From Petunia secreta (lineage: Eukaryota; Streptophyta; Magnoliopsida; Solanales; Solanaceae), in NCBI GenBank assembly GCA_029990175.1, contig JARKIP010000053.1, positions 19,672,001 to 19,736,000 on the forward strand: a DNA stretch of 64,000 nt. The letters are read 5' to 3'. This document shows positions 1-10,991 of the stretch, piece after piece. Below the pieces are notes generated by a model. That model did not search any database. It was not told the origin of the DNA and saw nothing but the letters and a program-made list of their open reading frames with translations. How positions within the stretch are numbered: the stretch's first letter is position 1; every line of letters begins with the position of its first letter. The translations under genes were made by a program, and so were the position numbers.

Positions 1-81
1 GGGCCGTGTCAGTTATCAGCGTGAATCTTGCTTCAGACTTAGGCTCGTTCGAGGACGAACGAGAGTTTAAGTGGAGGAGAA
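1..81 (+). mobile_element. 3' end of a Tekay-type retrotransposon internal region, with polypurine tract
   Basis: The first 81 bases match the stretch before the second LTR (about 5320-5365): both contain the near-palindrome ctcgttcgaggacgaacgag followed by a purine run. The run at 69-81 (aagtggaggagaa) lies directly before the LTR and is the expected primer for plus-strand DNA synthesis. The rest of this element is left of the window. This makes the following LTR a 3' LTR. Confidence 0.75.
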
Positions 82-2631
82 TGAAATGACCTCGGTCAGT
101 CGTTTCGGAAGTTAGGACTCTGATTGGCGTGCCGATAATTTTAAAATACTTGTAATGTCCATTAGGACCTGTCTGAAAATTTGAGCTAAAGCAGACCTCG
201 TTTGGTAGGCATCGGAAGAAGGTTTCAGTTTTTATTGTCGATAAATATTAAAAAGAGATTTTCGAGTTCGGTTTTAGCGAATGAGCTCCGATTCGAAATC
301 CGAAAGCGTCGTTAGGTTCGTATGATTATATTTAACTTTTGTAATTTTTCGAAAGTGAATTTCGATGTTGTTCGACTAGTTTCTGCTAAAATGCCGAAAG
401 TTAAATAATTTGACATTTTTCCATTTAAATTCGTATCTTGAGTTTTGGGAACCCTTTGAGATCCGCCTTAGCGAGTATGCTATATATAAATTGTATAAAT
501 TGTATGCAAAAGTTGGAATTATTTCGAATATCGTAGGGTACCATTTTAATTTTTATCACGAAAAAGAAAAGAAAATAAAAGAAAAGAAAAAGGAAAAGAC
601 AAAAGGAAAGAGAAATAGGAAAAATGAAAGTACAAAGAAAAATATGACGGTTGGTGAGCTTAAAACGCTCAAAATGAACAGAAAAAGAAACAACGAGAAG
701 CAGAAATGAAATAGAGGAAAAATGCCAGAAAATAAGAAAAGAGCCGAGAAAATAGTAGAATTTTTACCCCGAAACGTTCAGGTAATGATCTTAATGCATT
801 ATTTGAGTTTATTACGTATGTTTGAATATGTTTTAACGGCAAAACTTGGAATATTATACATCGTTTTAATAAGTTAATTAATAGTTTAAAGGGTCAAATG
901 GACCCCCGATAATGAAATTGATTATATATTCGTACTAAGTGAGTTATAAGCAACATATAAATGTAATTTATTTGGGGCTTGGTTATGTGAACTTAAACCC
1001 TGTAAATAGGCCTGGCCTGCGTATTGTGTATGCGAATAGGTTATCAGGTTCCTAACCGGATTGCCCTAAAATGTGAGGAATGAAGCCTTTAGCCTAAATT
1101 GATATATTTTTCTGCTTATTGAATGGAGTGGGATCGTTTGGCAAGGAAACCAAAGGATAAAGCGGTTGTTGATTAGCCGTACTAACTTTTGGAAGAGGTA
1201 TGTGTTTATATCCATTTCTTTGGAGGCACCTGGCCTCGTGGATTTTCAACCACGTGTTCCTTACGTGTGTAGCTACCGATAGGCGTACTCATTACGCCTT
1301 AGCTTTAAATTTACATTGTATATTATATGTTATGTCCTGTTGTTGGTATTGCATTGAGGATCTGAGCATTGTACTCTGGCTGTGAGTTGGCATCTACTTC
1401 CTGGCTGTCGATGAGAGTCCCGCGCCGGTGAAGGGTTATTATTGCATCACATTGTATTCATATGCATTATATGTCATTCATATGCATTACATTGTATATC
1501 ATATTGGGTGCAGGAGAATTCCGTCCCAGGAGAGTGCAGGAGTATTCCGCCTCTGGTTTACATTTTATAGGGTACAGAAGTAATTCGCCCCAGGAGAGTG
1601 AAGGAGTATTCCGCCTCTGGTTTATATCATATTGGGTACAGCAGTATTCCGCCCCAGGAGCAGGAGTATTCCGCTCTTATGTCAGATATTGATTGCAGGA
1701 GTATTCCGCCTCAGCTTCACATTATATCGGGTGCAGGAATATTCCGCCCCAGGAGAGTGCAGGAGTATTCCGCCTTTGGTTAATATTATATTGGGTGCAG
1801 GAGTATTCCGCCCCATGAGCAGGAGTATTCCGCTCCAGTTGGTTATCAGATTGGATTCCCTCGAATGCAGGAGTATTCCGCTTCGGGATGGGATTACAGG
1901 CACATGTGACCCTTTGCATCATATTTCATTTCATTTCATCTCAATTCATACCATTGTGTAGACTTGCGGTACATGATTACTGTTCTGCTTATATGTGCAT
2001 TGCTTATTTGTTGATATGTTTTTGGCACGCATCCTTGGTTGAGTTTATAAGTTTCTTACGTGTTTCTGGTTGTTATCTGGCTCTGCCTTTTTGTATTTTA
2101 AATAAGAGGAATTTGGTTTATCTGTTTCTTCTCCCTGGCTAGCTATCCTATTCTTTGAGGTGGCTAGTATGCCCCATTTATTGAGTCCTTTTGCCTCACC
2201 GTTGTTTGTTGTTTGTTTCTTGTCTATCTATTTCATTTCGGCAGGTTCGCTCCAGGATTGAGTTCGCTATGTTGGGAAGAAGCGAAGACGACTTTAGCTA
2301 TCAGGATGAGCCAGCTTTTATTCCGGATGGCCACCAGTTTATTGGTTATTATTTCAGTTGCATTTTGCTCCCTTTAGGAGGTATTTGTCTTTTTTTGTAC
2401 TCTTAGATGTCTAGTCTGGATAGCCCTAAACCTAGTATGTTGGGTAGTCAGCTACAATTTCTTTTGTACAGCTTAGAGGTATCAGTATGTCTGTGTTTTT
2501 GTTTTAAGTCTTGTCATTATTTATGAATTTTTATATTTATTTTCCTAATTTAATTGGGAAGGGTTCGCCCGACGGGTCTAGGGAAGGATGTCGGGTGCCT
2601 GCACGGCCTAACCGTATTCCGGGTCGTGTCA
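82..2631 (+). mobile_element. LTR of Tekay/Del-type Ty3/gypsy element (copy 1)
   Basis: It starts with TG right after a polypurine tract and ends in gggtcgtgtca. The same ends bound 5366-7762, and the two align along their length with clear divergence, so the pair is old. Length is 2550 bp, long but normal for Tekay elements. No primer binding site follows the end at 2631; an inverted LTR piece does. It therefore cannot serve as a normal 5' LTR for the pol remnant downstream. A minisatellite fills 1505-1885. Confidence 0.8.
1505..1885 (+). repeat. Minisatellite inside LTR copy 1 (core GCAGGAGTATTCCGCC)
   Basis: About twelve copies of the core, with 1-3 base variants, occur at alternating spacings of roughly 22-28 and 36-40 bp. 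Short linkers (ccaggagagt) alternate with long ones ending in ttatattgggt. The core holds an imperfect palindrome, GGAGTATTCC. Short reading frames across the array are by-products of the repeat. Confidence 0.9.
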
Positions 2632-2632
2632 G

Positions 2633-2991
2633 TAAAAATTGAAACGATACCCTACGATATTCGAAATAATTCCAACTTTTGCATACAAGTTATACAAAAT
2701 ATTTATAGCATACTTGCTAAGGCGAATCTCAAATCAGGTTCCCGAAACTCATGATGCGAATTTAAATAAAAAAATGTCAAATTATTTAACTTTCGGCATT
2801 TTTGCGGAAACTAGCCGAACAACATCGAAATTCACTTTCGAATAATTATAAAAGTTACAAATAATCATACGAACCTAACGACGCTTTCGGATTTCGAATC
2901 GGAACTCATTCGCCAAAACCGAGCTCAAAAATCTCTTTTTAATATTTATTGACAATAAAAACTGAAACCTTCATCCGATGCCTACCAAACG
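2633..2991 (-). repeat. Inverted fragment of the Tekay LTR
   Basis: Read on the - strand, this matches LTR positions about 199-559 base for base apart from scattered changes: the cgaaagcgtcg and cgtttggtaggc landmarks appear in reverse order and complement. It resembles copy 1 more than copy 2. It joins the LTR end at 2631 on one side and truncated pol at about 3000 on the other, where the primer binding site, gag, protease and most of RT should be. The two arms lie about 2.07 kb apart and could form a long RNA hairpin. Confidence 0.88.
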
Positions 2992-3828
2992 AAATGTGAG
3001 TTTTGGCTTGATTCTGTGGAATTTTTGGGTCACGTGGTATCTAGTGAAGGTATCAAGGTTGATTCGAAGAAGATTGAAGCAGTGCAGAAATGGCCTCGTC
3101 CTACCACTCCGATGGAGATTCGCAGCTTCCTTGGATTGGCAGGTTATTATCGGAGGTTTGTGGAAAAGTTCTCTACTATTGCAGCTTCCCTGACTCGCCT
3201 GACGCAGAAGGCGGTTCAGTTTCGATGGTCCGATGAGCGTGAGGCAAGCTTCCAGAAGCTTAAGGCCTTACTGACTTCAGCTCCAGTGCTTTCCCTTCCT
3301 TCTGGCACTGGTGGATTCGTAGTCTATTGTGATGCATCTCGTGTGGGCTTGGGTTGTGTTGTCATGCAGCACGGGAAGGTAATTGCTTATGCTTCCAGAC
3401 AGTTGGAGCCGAATGAGAAGAATTATCCGACGCACGATTTAGAATTGGCAGTTGTGGTCTTTGCTTTGAAGATATAGAGGAATTATCTTTATGGCGAGCC
3501 TTGTGAGGTGTATACGGATCATAAGAGTCTGCAGTATCTTCTCTCTCCGAAAGATCTTAACGGCCGACAACGGAGGTGGCTTGAATTGATTAAAGATTAT
3601 GATCTCACTATCCGCTATCGTCCTGGGAAGGCGAACATGGTAGCAGATGCTTTGAGCAGGAAGTCCATGGGTAGCATGGCTTTTATTTATGCTTATATGA
3701 GACCATTGGCCCAAGAATTGCATTCCCTTGGCGACTCTGGCGTGAGATTTCTTCTCCCAGACTCCAGTCGAGTCTTAGCATGTATTGCAGCTCAGTCTTC
3801 CTTGGTCAATCAGATTAAGGGAAGATAA
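2992..3828 (+). pseudogene. Ty3/gypsy pol remnant: end of reverse transcriptase and RNase H
   Basis: The frame starts inside the RT thumb (EFLGHVVSSEGI, FLGLAGYYRRFVEKFS) without the YxDD core, which was lost at the junction with the inverted LTR piece. RNase H follows, with VYCDAS, the glutamate in HDLELAVVVFALK and YTDHKSLQYL, so the catalytic acidic residues remain. A TAG at 3475-3477 replaces the tryptophan expected after ALKI. The connection domain (RYRPGKANMVADALSR) is readable, and the frame stops at 3826-3828. Remnant of a Tekay/Del-type element; not functional. Confidence 0.9.
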
Positions 3829-5226
3829 CTCGAGGATCTGGTCGCGTCCTAAGTGGAGGAGTTCCCTCCTTCGAGCTTGATTCAGATGGAATTCTTCGGT
3901 TTAATGGTCGACTCTGTGTTCCTGATGTTTGGGATTTGAGGCAGTCAGTGCTCGGTGAAGCCAATAGCTCGCGTTATTCCATTCATCCTGGTATTACAAA
4001 AATGTATCAGGACCTCCGAGAGCTATACTGGTGGAAGGGGATGAAGAGAGATGTATTTGACTATGTATCTCGTTGCTTGAACTGTCAGCAGGTTAAGTTC
4101 GAGCACCGGAGACCAGCAGGGTTAGCTCAGGCATTGCCCATTCCCGAGTGGAAGTAGGAGCACATCACAATGGATTTTATAGTTGGTCTGCCAAAGACCC
4201 TGTGGCGCCACGATTCAGTCTGGGTCATTGTCGACAGACTGACTAAATCAGCTTACTTTATCCCTGTAAAGACTATTGATTCAGCTCAAAGATTGGCTCG
4301 TATTTTCATTCAGCCGGTGGTTAGGCTGCATGGTACTCCTGTATCCATTATCTAAGATCGTGGTTCCCAGTTTACTTCTCATTTCTGGTAGTCTTTTCAT
4401 AGGGAGTTGGCGACCCAGGTGCAGCTTCCATCCTCAGACTGATGGTCAGTCCGAGCGGGTTATTCAAATTCTGGAGGACATGTTGAGAGCTTGTGCACTG
4501 GACTTTGGGGGTTACTGGGATGATCATTTGGCGTTAGCAGACTTCTCTTATAATAATAGCTACCAGTCTTCTATTCAGATGGCTCCATTTGAGGCCTTAT
4601 ATGGTCGTCGCTGTCGTTCTCCTATTGGCTGGTTTGAGTCTCGAGATGTCGAGGTGATGAGCTAAGATATGGTTCGTCAGACTCTTGATGTTGTTCGTGT
4701 TATTCAGGATCGTTTACGGACCGCCCAGAGTAGGCAGATTTCATATTCGAACCGGAGGAGCCGAGAGTTAGAGTTCGAGGTCGGGGACATGGTATTTCTA
4801 AAAGTGTCACCGATGCGAGGTGTAAAGAGATTTGGTAGGAAAGGAAATCTTAGTCCAAGGTTCATTGGCCCTTTTCATATCGAGAAGCGTATTGGTAAGG
4901 TATCTTATCGGCTCGACTTTCCAGCTTCTATGCCAGTTCACCCAGTTTTCCATGTATCGATGCTCCGGAAGTGTATCCGAGATCCTTCCGAAGTGAACGA
5001 ATTAGATCTTGCTCAGCTAGATGTGAATCTGGCTTACGAGGAGTTCCCAGTTGCTATAGTTGCGCGTGATGTCCGGAAGCTTCGTTCGAAGCAGATTCCG
5101 ATAGTTCGAGTGCGATGGAGTAATCTTCCTCGTGAGGAGGACACTTGGGAGATTGAGTCCAGTATGCGTGAGAGGTATCCTTACCTCTTCGACGATTCAG
5201 GTTCGATCTTGGTCTTTAAAGCCTAA
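3829..5226 (+). pseudogene. Ty3/gypsy pol remnant: integrase with chromodomain-like tail
   Basis: The HHCC zinc domain is visible (HPGITKMYQDLRELYWW, CLNCQQVK), but the first His is Asn near 3963. The core has MDFIVGLP, then DRGSQF and DGQSERV, which carry the D, D and E of the active site. FEALYGRRCRSPIGW and the tail RVRWSNLPREEDTWE are typical of Tekay chromoviruses, the tail being the chromodomain. In-frame stops lie near 4155, 4353 and 4663, and a deletion near 4400 joins the core to the HPQTDGQ motif. The element could not integrate by itself. Confidence 0.9.
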
Positions 5227-5352
5227 AAGTTCTTACCATTGTATATGATTTTTGTTTCGTAGTAAATGTTACTAACAATTTGAGTAAGCATTCTCATTAG
5301 AGGTGTGAAATCTATTTTACACTCTTGCTCGTTCGAGGACGAACGAGAGTCT

Positions 5353-5365
5353 AAGTGGAGGAGAA
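5353..5365 (+). other. Polypurine tract before the second Tekay LTR
   Basis: The purine run aagtggaggagaa lies directly before the TG of the LTR at 5366 and matches 69-81 exactly. It is the plus-strand primer site of this family. Confidence 0.8.
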
Positions 5366-7762
5366 TGAAACGACCTTAAGTAGTCATTTTAGGAATTAGG
5401 ACCCTGATTGATGTGCCGTCAATTTTAAAAGCTTCGTAAGGGCCATCCCGACTTGTCTGTAAAATTTGAGCTAAATTAGACCTCGTTTGGTAGGCATCGG
5501 AAGAAGGTTTCAGTTTTCGTTAGCGATAAATCGTAAAAAAGAGGTTTTCGAGCACAATTTTGGCGAATGAGCTCCGATTCGAAATCTGAAAGCGTCGCTA
5601 GGTTTGTATGGTCATTTATGATATATGTGAATTTTTGAAGTGAGTTTCGAGGTTGTTAGGTTGATTTTGGCTAAAGTTCTGAAAGAATTAATAATTTGGT
5701 CCTTTTTCCTTTTAATTCGTATCTGGAGTTTTGGGAGGCCGATTTGAGATTTGCCTTCGCGAGCATGTTACATATATTTTGCATAACTTAATTGAAGATT
5801 TTGGGATCATTTCGACTTCTCTAGGGTTCCCTAAGCTTCATTTTATAACAAAAACATGGAGAAACAAACAGAGAGCTACAATATAGATAACGCAAAGAGA
5901 AAAAAGGAAAAGGGGAAAGAGAATGAGAAAAAAATAGTGGAATTTTTACACGAAATCTCCAGTTAATGATGTTAACTCATTATCTTAGCTTATTACGTGT
6001 GTTTGAATATATTTTTACGATAAAAATAGGGATATTAGACATCGCCCTAATGACTTAAATTGATATTTTAAAAGGTCAATTGGACCCCGATGATGGAAAT
6101 GATTATATATTCGTACTCAGTGAGTTATGAGCAACATGTAGATATAATTTATTTAGGATTTGGTTATGGGACTTTGAACCCTGTACATAGGCCAGGCCTG
6201 CGTATTGCGTATGCGAATAGGGTATCAGGTTCCTAACTGTATTGCCCTAAAACATAAGGAATGAAGCCTTTAGCTTTATTTGATACAATTTTTCTGCTTA
6301 TTGAATAAAGCGGGATCGTTTGGCAGTTAATCCAAAGGAAAAAGCAATTGTTGAGTAGCAGGGCTAGCTTTGAAATACAGTAAGTGTTTGTATCCATTTC
6401 TTTTGAGGCACCTGGCCTCGTGGATTTTCTACCTCGTGTTCCTTACGTGTGTAGCTGCCGATAGGCGTACTCCTTACGCCTTAGCTTTGGAATTACATTG
6501 TATATTATATTTTATGTTCTGTTGTTGGTATTGCATTGAGGATCTGAGCATTGTACTCTGGTTGTGAGTTGGCATCTACTTCCCGGCTGTCGATGAGAGT
6601 CCCGCGCCGGTGAAGGGTTATTATTGAACCACATTGCATTCATATACATTATATGTCATTCATATGCATTACATTGCATATCATATTGGGTGCAGGAGTA
6701 TTCCGCCCCAGGAGCAGGAGTATTCCCCTCCATTGTATCATATTGTGGGCAGGAGTATTCCGCCCCAGGAGAGTGCAGGAGTATTCCGCCTCTTGTTTAT
6801 ATCATATTGGGTGCAGGATTATTCCGCCCCAGGAGCAGGAGTATTCCGCTCTTATGTCAGATACTGAGTGCAGGAGTATTCCGCCTCGGCTTTACATTAT
6901 ATTGGGTGCAGGAGTATTCCGCCCCAGGAGAGTGCAGGAGTATTCCGCCTTTAGTTTACATTATATCGGGTGCAGGAGTATTCCGTCCCAGGAGAGTGCA
7001 GGAGTATTCCGCCTATGGTTTACATTATATTGGGTGCAGGAGTATTCCACTCCAGTTGGTTATCATATTGGATTCCTCTCGAATGTAGGAGTATTCCACT
7101 TCGGGATAGGATTAGGGGCACATGTGACCCTTTTCATCTCATTTCATTTCATTTCATCTCATTCTATTTCATTTCATACTATTGTGTAGATTTTCTGTAC
7201 ATGACTACTGTTCTGCTTTGCATTGCTTATTTGTTGACTGTTGTCTGGTTCCGTTTCCCTGACTAGCGTATCTATTTTTCGACGTTGCTAGTTTGTTCGC
7301 ACTTATTGAGTCCTTATGACTCACCCCTATTTGTTCTCGTGTTTTCTTTTAGTTCGGCAGATTCTGCTCCAGGACCCAGCCAGTCGCGTCGTGATTGAGG
7401 AGTAGTACGTTTTCAGCTGTCTACGGTGAGCCATCCTGTTCACTGCGGCCACCAACTTCAGATATTACAGTTTTCCTTACTTTTGCTCCCTCCGGGAGGA
7501 GTGTGTATCATTTGGCCTTCTTAGATGTCGGATCTGGAAACCTTTAAAACTGTGTATTCTGGGCAGTTAGTTGTATTACTCAGTCAGCTTGTATATATGT
7601 CTATCCTCGAGAGTTATTTTATGTTGTTAAGGTCATGTTTAATTTTATTTTCAAGGTGATTTTGCACCGTTTATATCGATTTTGTCAATAGGATTCGCCC
7701 AACAGGTCTAGGAAAAGTAGTCGGGTGCCTGCACGGCCTAGCCAAAAATACGGGTCGTGTCA
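5366..7762 (+). mobile_element. LTR of Tekay/Del-type Ty3/gypsy element (copy 2)
   Basis: It starts with TG after the polypurine tract and ends in cgggtcgtgtca. It is 2397 bp against 2550 bp for copy 1, with many substitutions and small indels between them. It carries its own version of the minisatellite at 6685-7100. The flank at 7763 is Helitron-type sequence, so the retroelement may have entered the Helitron. The left flank is outside the window, so the target duplication cannot be checked. Confidence 0.8.
6685..7100 (+). repeat. Minisatellite inside LTR copy 2
   Basis: About thirteen copies of the GCAGGAGTATTCCGCC core in the same alternating layout as 1505-1885, but with a different number and order of variants. 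The array has thus changed since the two LTRs separated while the core itself stayed readable. Confidence 0.9.
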
Positions 7763-7971
7763 ATATGTTCTATTCGTAAGGAAATTCCAAGTTTAAAATA
7801 AATCGTACATGCAATAAAATGTTCATTTAAAAATTTGGGATATGTATCTGAAAGTTTACAGAATATTGTATCGCCTAATTAGTATGCTATGTGTTGCTTT
7901 TCTATTCATAATTAATCTGCATATTATCATGTCGCATGTACTATCTTAATAGTTACGTATTTTTTTTCTAG

Positions 7972-8242
7972 AAAAACCGTATCCATGCAGCTATCGTAAG
8001 ATCGGTTATCCGCATGTTTAAAACAAAAGTAAGAGAGCTTGGATTATACTTGATGCAAAATTTTATGGTTGGACCCAATAATCTGAAGCTTAAGACCAAC
8101 AAACACAAGTTAAAGCTTACCTTTATACATAGAACGATTGTGCAAGAAGCAAATGATCCGCATTTTGGCTTGAACATATTCGACTTTCGGCCTTATGATG
8201 TATTGATAAATGGGCTCAATGTTGATGACACTGAATTATTTG
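7972..8242 (+). pseudogene. Exon of an RPA1-like protein (DUF223 OB-fold)
   Basis: An acceptor (ttttttttctag, to 7971) opens a frame reading KNRIHAAIVRSVIRMF, then YLMQNFMVGPNN, TNKHKLKLTF and FDFRPYDVLI, and a donor (gtaatt) follows at 8243. This is the usual pattern of the plant DUF223 domain: IHA at the start, NF.VGPNN in the middle, NMFDF near the end. RPA large-subunit-like proteins bind single-stranded DNA, and Helitron copies are thought to help transposition. No preceding exon or downstream RPA domains are visible, so I treat it as a fragment. Confidence 0.75.
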
Positions 8243-8451
8243 GTAATTAATCCATCTCATTTTGTTTAATTTATGTATTACTATCAACTTTATAATACTA
8301 ATATTTTCTTCAAGTCTTATTTATACAAAACAATGTACAAATAGTTTTTATAGAGATGTGTTAAAATTTGTTAGCATATATCTCATTTCTTTATGTGAGG
8401 AATAAAAAAAAATAAAAAAATAAATTTGCATACTTTTGCTTTTGGACAGGG

Positions 8452-9174
8452 GTGAGAATTTGGCGAATGATTGATGCTATAATGGAATTAGGACATGGAC
8501 AACGTAATGCTTGGGTTGAAATCTTTGGTTAGTTCTCTATTCAAATGCTTTATGCCTTAATACGATAAGCTGTGACTATACAATAATTTGCATCAGTTAG
8601 TTGAAAATTTAACCAAGGCAAGGATAAAATCCTTATTTCATTTAAAAATTTTCCAATTTAATGAAATTATGCCATTAGAAACATAGATGCCGATTGACCG
8701 TCCATTGCGTGAATTTTTATTTTTTATTTTTTTTAAAAATTTGTTATGGATTGCCTTATCTCTGTGGATTGGTTTCTTCATTTTGGTGTGTTAGCACCAT
8801 GGAATACTTACATATAGTTTTATATTGAATAAACGTCATCATTGGAAGGACATTATAAGGTGATGGAAATATGTTGCATCGACATATTTAAATAAAAATG
8901 TAATTATTTACTTTCTTCATCACATACAATTATTATTTTATTTGCAGGTGTACATCGTGAAATTGACAATGATTTACTGACCTTTCTAAGAAAGACATAC
9001 ATTGAAAGAATTAACGTACAACTTCTACAAAATACTACTTCTATTCGGAAACAAGTTCTCGATATGTATGCATCATTGAGAAGAATGAGGCTACAGTTTT
9101 TAAAAAATAGGGTAGAAAATTTAAGACGTGAAGCCTTTACTACGATACCAAATGTTGCTCAGATTCATATCTAA
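8452..9174 (+). pseudogene. Unidentified two-exon coding fragment inside the Helitron
   Basis: Two exons join in frame: 8452-8527, donor gttagt, and 8948-9174, acceptor tttgcag, ending in TAA at 9172. The joined frame reads RIWRMIDAIMELGHGQ, then WVEIFGVHREI across the splice, then a basic helical segment with LRRMRLQFLKNR. I do not recognise the protein; the tail looks like a charged coiled coil. The left edge does not join the DUF223 exon in phase. It is probably a host gene piece captured by the Helitron. Confidence 0.5.
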
Positions 9175-9647
9175 TTGTGTTGTGGAAACATCAAAAAAAA
9201 TAAAGGAACAATCAAGTTGAATAATTGATATCTTTGCACAAGAACCAGTTCATAGTACATACGATTTTTCAGGGAATTTGAAGCTCATGGCTTTAAGGGG
9301 AAACAATTCTAGAATCAAGGAGGTCTTTAAGATTAATAATGTCATTCTTATAACGTACTTATTGTACTAGCATTTAATTTTTTCCATATTCAAAAGATGT
9401 TGGAAATGTAGTAAATGATGTATTCTTATTTTTTTGAATCGTGTTATACTAAAGGTTATTCGTGCAATTTTTTCCCTTAAATTTTATGTGTATATTTATT
9501 ATTGGGTACATTGTATTGAGAAATACTTTTATTTGCACAATAAAATATAATATGCTCAAACAAGCTAACTCACAGATTAATACGGTTAATAATATATAAT
9601 TTAATTTATTCTAACAAACGAAATTCAATTTAATTATTTTTTGATAC

Positions 9648-9678
9648 TCTCCACGCATCGTGCGGGTGCTATACTAGT
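9648..9678 (+). other. Helitron 3' terminus: hairpin and CTAGT
   Basis: The stem CCACGCA / TGCGGG (one mismatch, loop tcg) is followed after ten bases by CTAGT at 9674-9678 and then a T. That spacing and end sequence are the standard Helitron terminator and cleavage site. Confidence 0.75.
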
Positions 9679-10311
9679 TTATATCCTAACAATTACTTCC
9701 TATATTTAACTTTTTTTCACAACTCTTATATTCTGAGTCTTCTAAATACAAACCTACGCTCTCTACTTTCTACAGGACTTCTTCTTGCCAGTTACAAAGA
9801 ATAATATTTTCTTTTTGGTGTCCTCATTAAATTTTCAAGCAATTGAAACAACAAATCATTATATTGAAGTAGCACCAACACTACTTTGATATTATTATAT
9901 CAACTTATCAAATTTCTGAGCCAGGTTTATTGTTCTAAATTCTAGCTTTATATTTTACTTTTTTATCGAGAAGTTGTTCTTGTTGATATTGTTACCTCTT
10001 AAGTATATATTCTTACTTTAGTTATTATTACAATTTATTCAATATAAATATGTCAAATAGAAAATATGAATTCGGTTGCGCAAAAAGAGGAAAAAAAGAG
10101 AAAAGTTAGAAGAAATAATTAAATTCCTAAAAGGAGTCCTTGATAGAGAAAATAGGTTAGGGCCTCCAGTGAAGTTTCACTTTGGGCCTCCAATCTTGTT
10201 GAGACGGCCCTGCGCATAATTATCGTCTTTATTTTTATAATTTCGACTTTGATATATTGACTTGTTTGTATTCGTAATCCAAATTCGATTTGTGTTTTAA
10301 GATCAGTTTAG
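9679..10311. other. No gene seen; presumed kelch intron remainder
   Basis: AT-rich sequence without a supported reading frame. It ends in a plausible splice acceptor (tttag at 10307-10311). A short GC-richer patch (gggcctccagtgaag near 10160) is probably an unrelated repeat. If the kelch exon at 10312 is genuine, this is the 3' end of its upstream intron, into which the Helitron fell. Confidence 0.5.
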
Positions 10312-10394
10312 GCCAATACAGATACCTCTTTTGCTGAGGTTTATGACCATGTCCTTGATGAATGGAAACAACTTCCTAACATGAGCACCCTGAG
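10312..10394 (+). pseudogene. F-box/kelch-repeat gene, upstream exon
   Basis: The 83 bp exon lies between acceptor tttag and donor gtactg and reads AEVYDHVLDEWKQLPNM, the end of a kelch blade (E-V-Y-D...W..L..M). It ends after two bases of an Arg codon; the exon at 24887 supplies the third base and continues YKCAGVSWQGKFYVVGG. The match of phase and protein shows the two are neighbours in one gene, now 14.5 kb apart. Such proteins recruit substrates to SCF ubiquitin ligases. The F-box and earlier blades are not in the window. Confidence 0.75.
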
Positions 10395-10570
10395 GTACTG
10401 TTGAAATATTTGATCATGACATTTAAAAGTTTACTTTTTGGTACGTAATTTTGATTACATAATAATAATATTACTCCTATGTCACAACACGTTACTTCGT
10501 TGCCCTGATGATTTTTCTTCGTAGACTAAACACATGGAATAAACTATGTAGTCTGCAACTCATTTAAATA

Positions 10571-10695
10571 GGCAGAATACATGTTTTACCCACTGAACTT
10601 TACACGAAATCCCGCTGACACACTTATTCTTTGCAGGCAAACTTTGACACACTAAAGTTTTAAAAAGTATAACTATTACACACTATTTTGACCCA
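10571..10695 (+). repeat. Left terminal inverted repeat of the MULE
   Basis: About 125 bp matching the reverse complement of 24694-24818 with few differences, up to ttttgaccca. It lies outside the GRF gene and probably supplies its promoter, as TIRs do in MuDR. Confidence 0.9.
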
Positions 10696-10991
10696 GGTAC
10701 CCGAAACTGTGCAACAACGTGGCCAATCGCATGAAGCCCTCATTAAAACCCACATCTGCTATATCTAATGGTCCAAACAGCTAAAAATAACGGCTCTATT
10801 CCAACATTTTAATAAATTGGGTCTCCTTCTTCCCCAAATCAAACAAAACCTTCCATTACCAAAATTTGAGCTTTTGCAAAATTCTTGTCCAAATCTTGCT
10901 GCATTTTCCCTTATATCTTTTCCTATTCTCTTTAGAACACTTATTTCTAATATTTATGCACTAAATTTCCACATTTAGGGTTTGAAAAAAA

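Larger units (their letters stand above)
7763..9678 (+). mobile_element. Helitron remnant (3' part)
   Basis: The right end has the two Helitron marks: a GC-rich hairpin (9648-9663) and a terminal CTAGT (9674-9678) followed by T. Inside are an exon for an RPA-like DUF223 domain, which plant Helitrons often carry, and an unrelated spliced coding fragment. No Rep/helicase gene and no 5' TC end are seen; the left side is cut by the Tekay LTR at 7762. Helitrons leave no target duplication, so only the 3' boundary is firm. Confidence 0.7.

Noticed and set aside
1462..1961. Overlapping short ORFs rich in EYSA/RSIP on both strands
   Set aside because: All three frames of the GCAGGAGTATTCCGCC repeat are open by chance; similar frames appear in 6624-7266.
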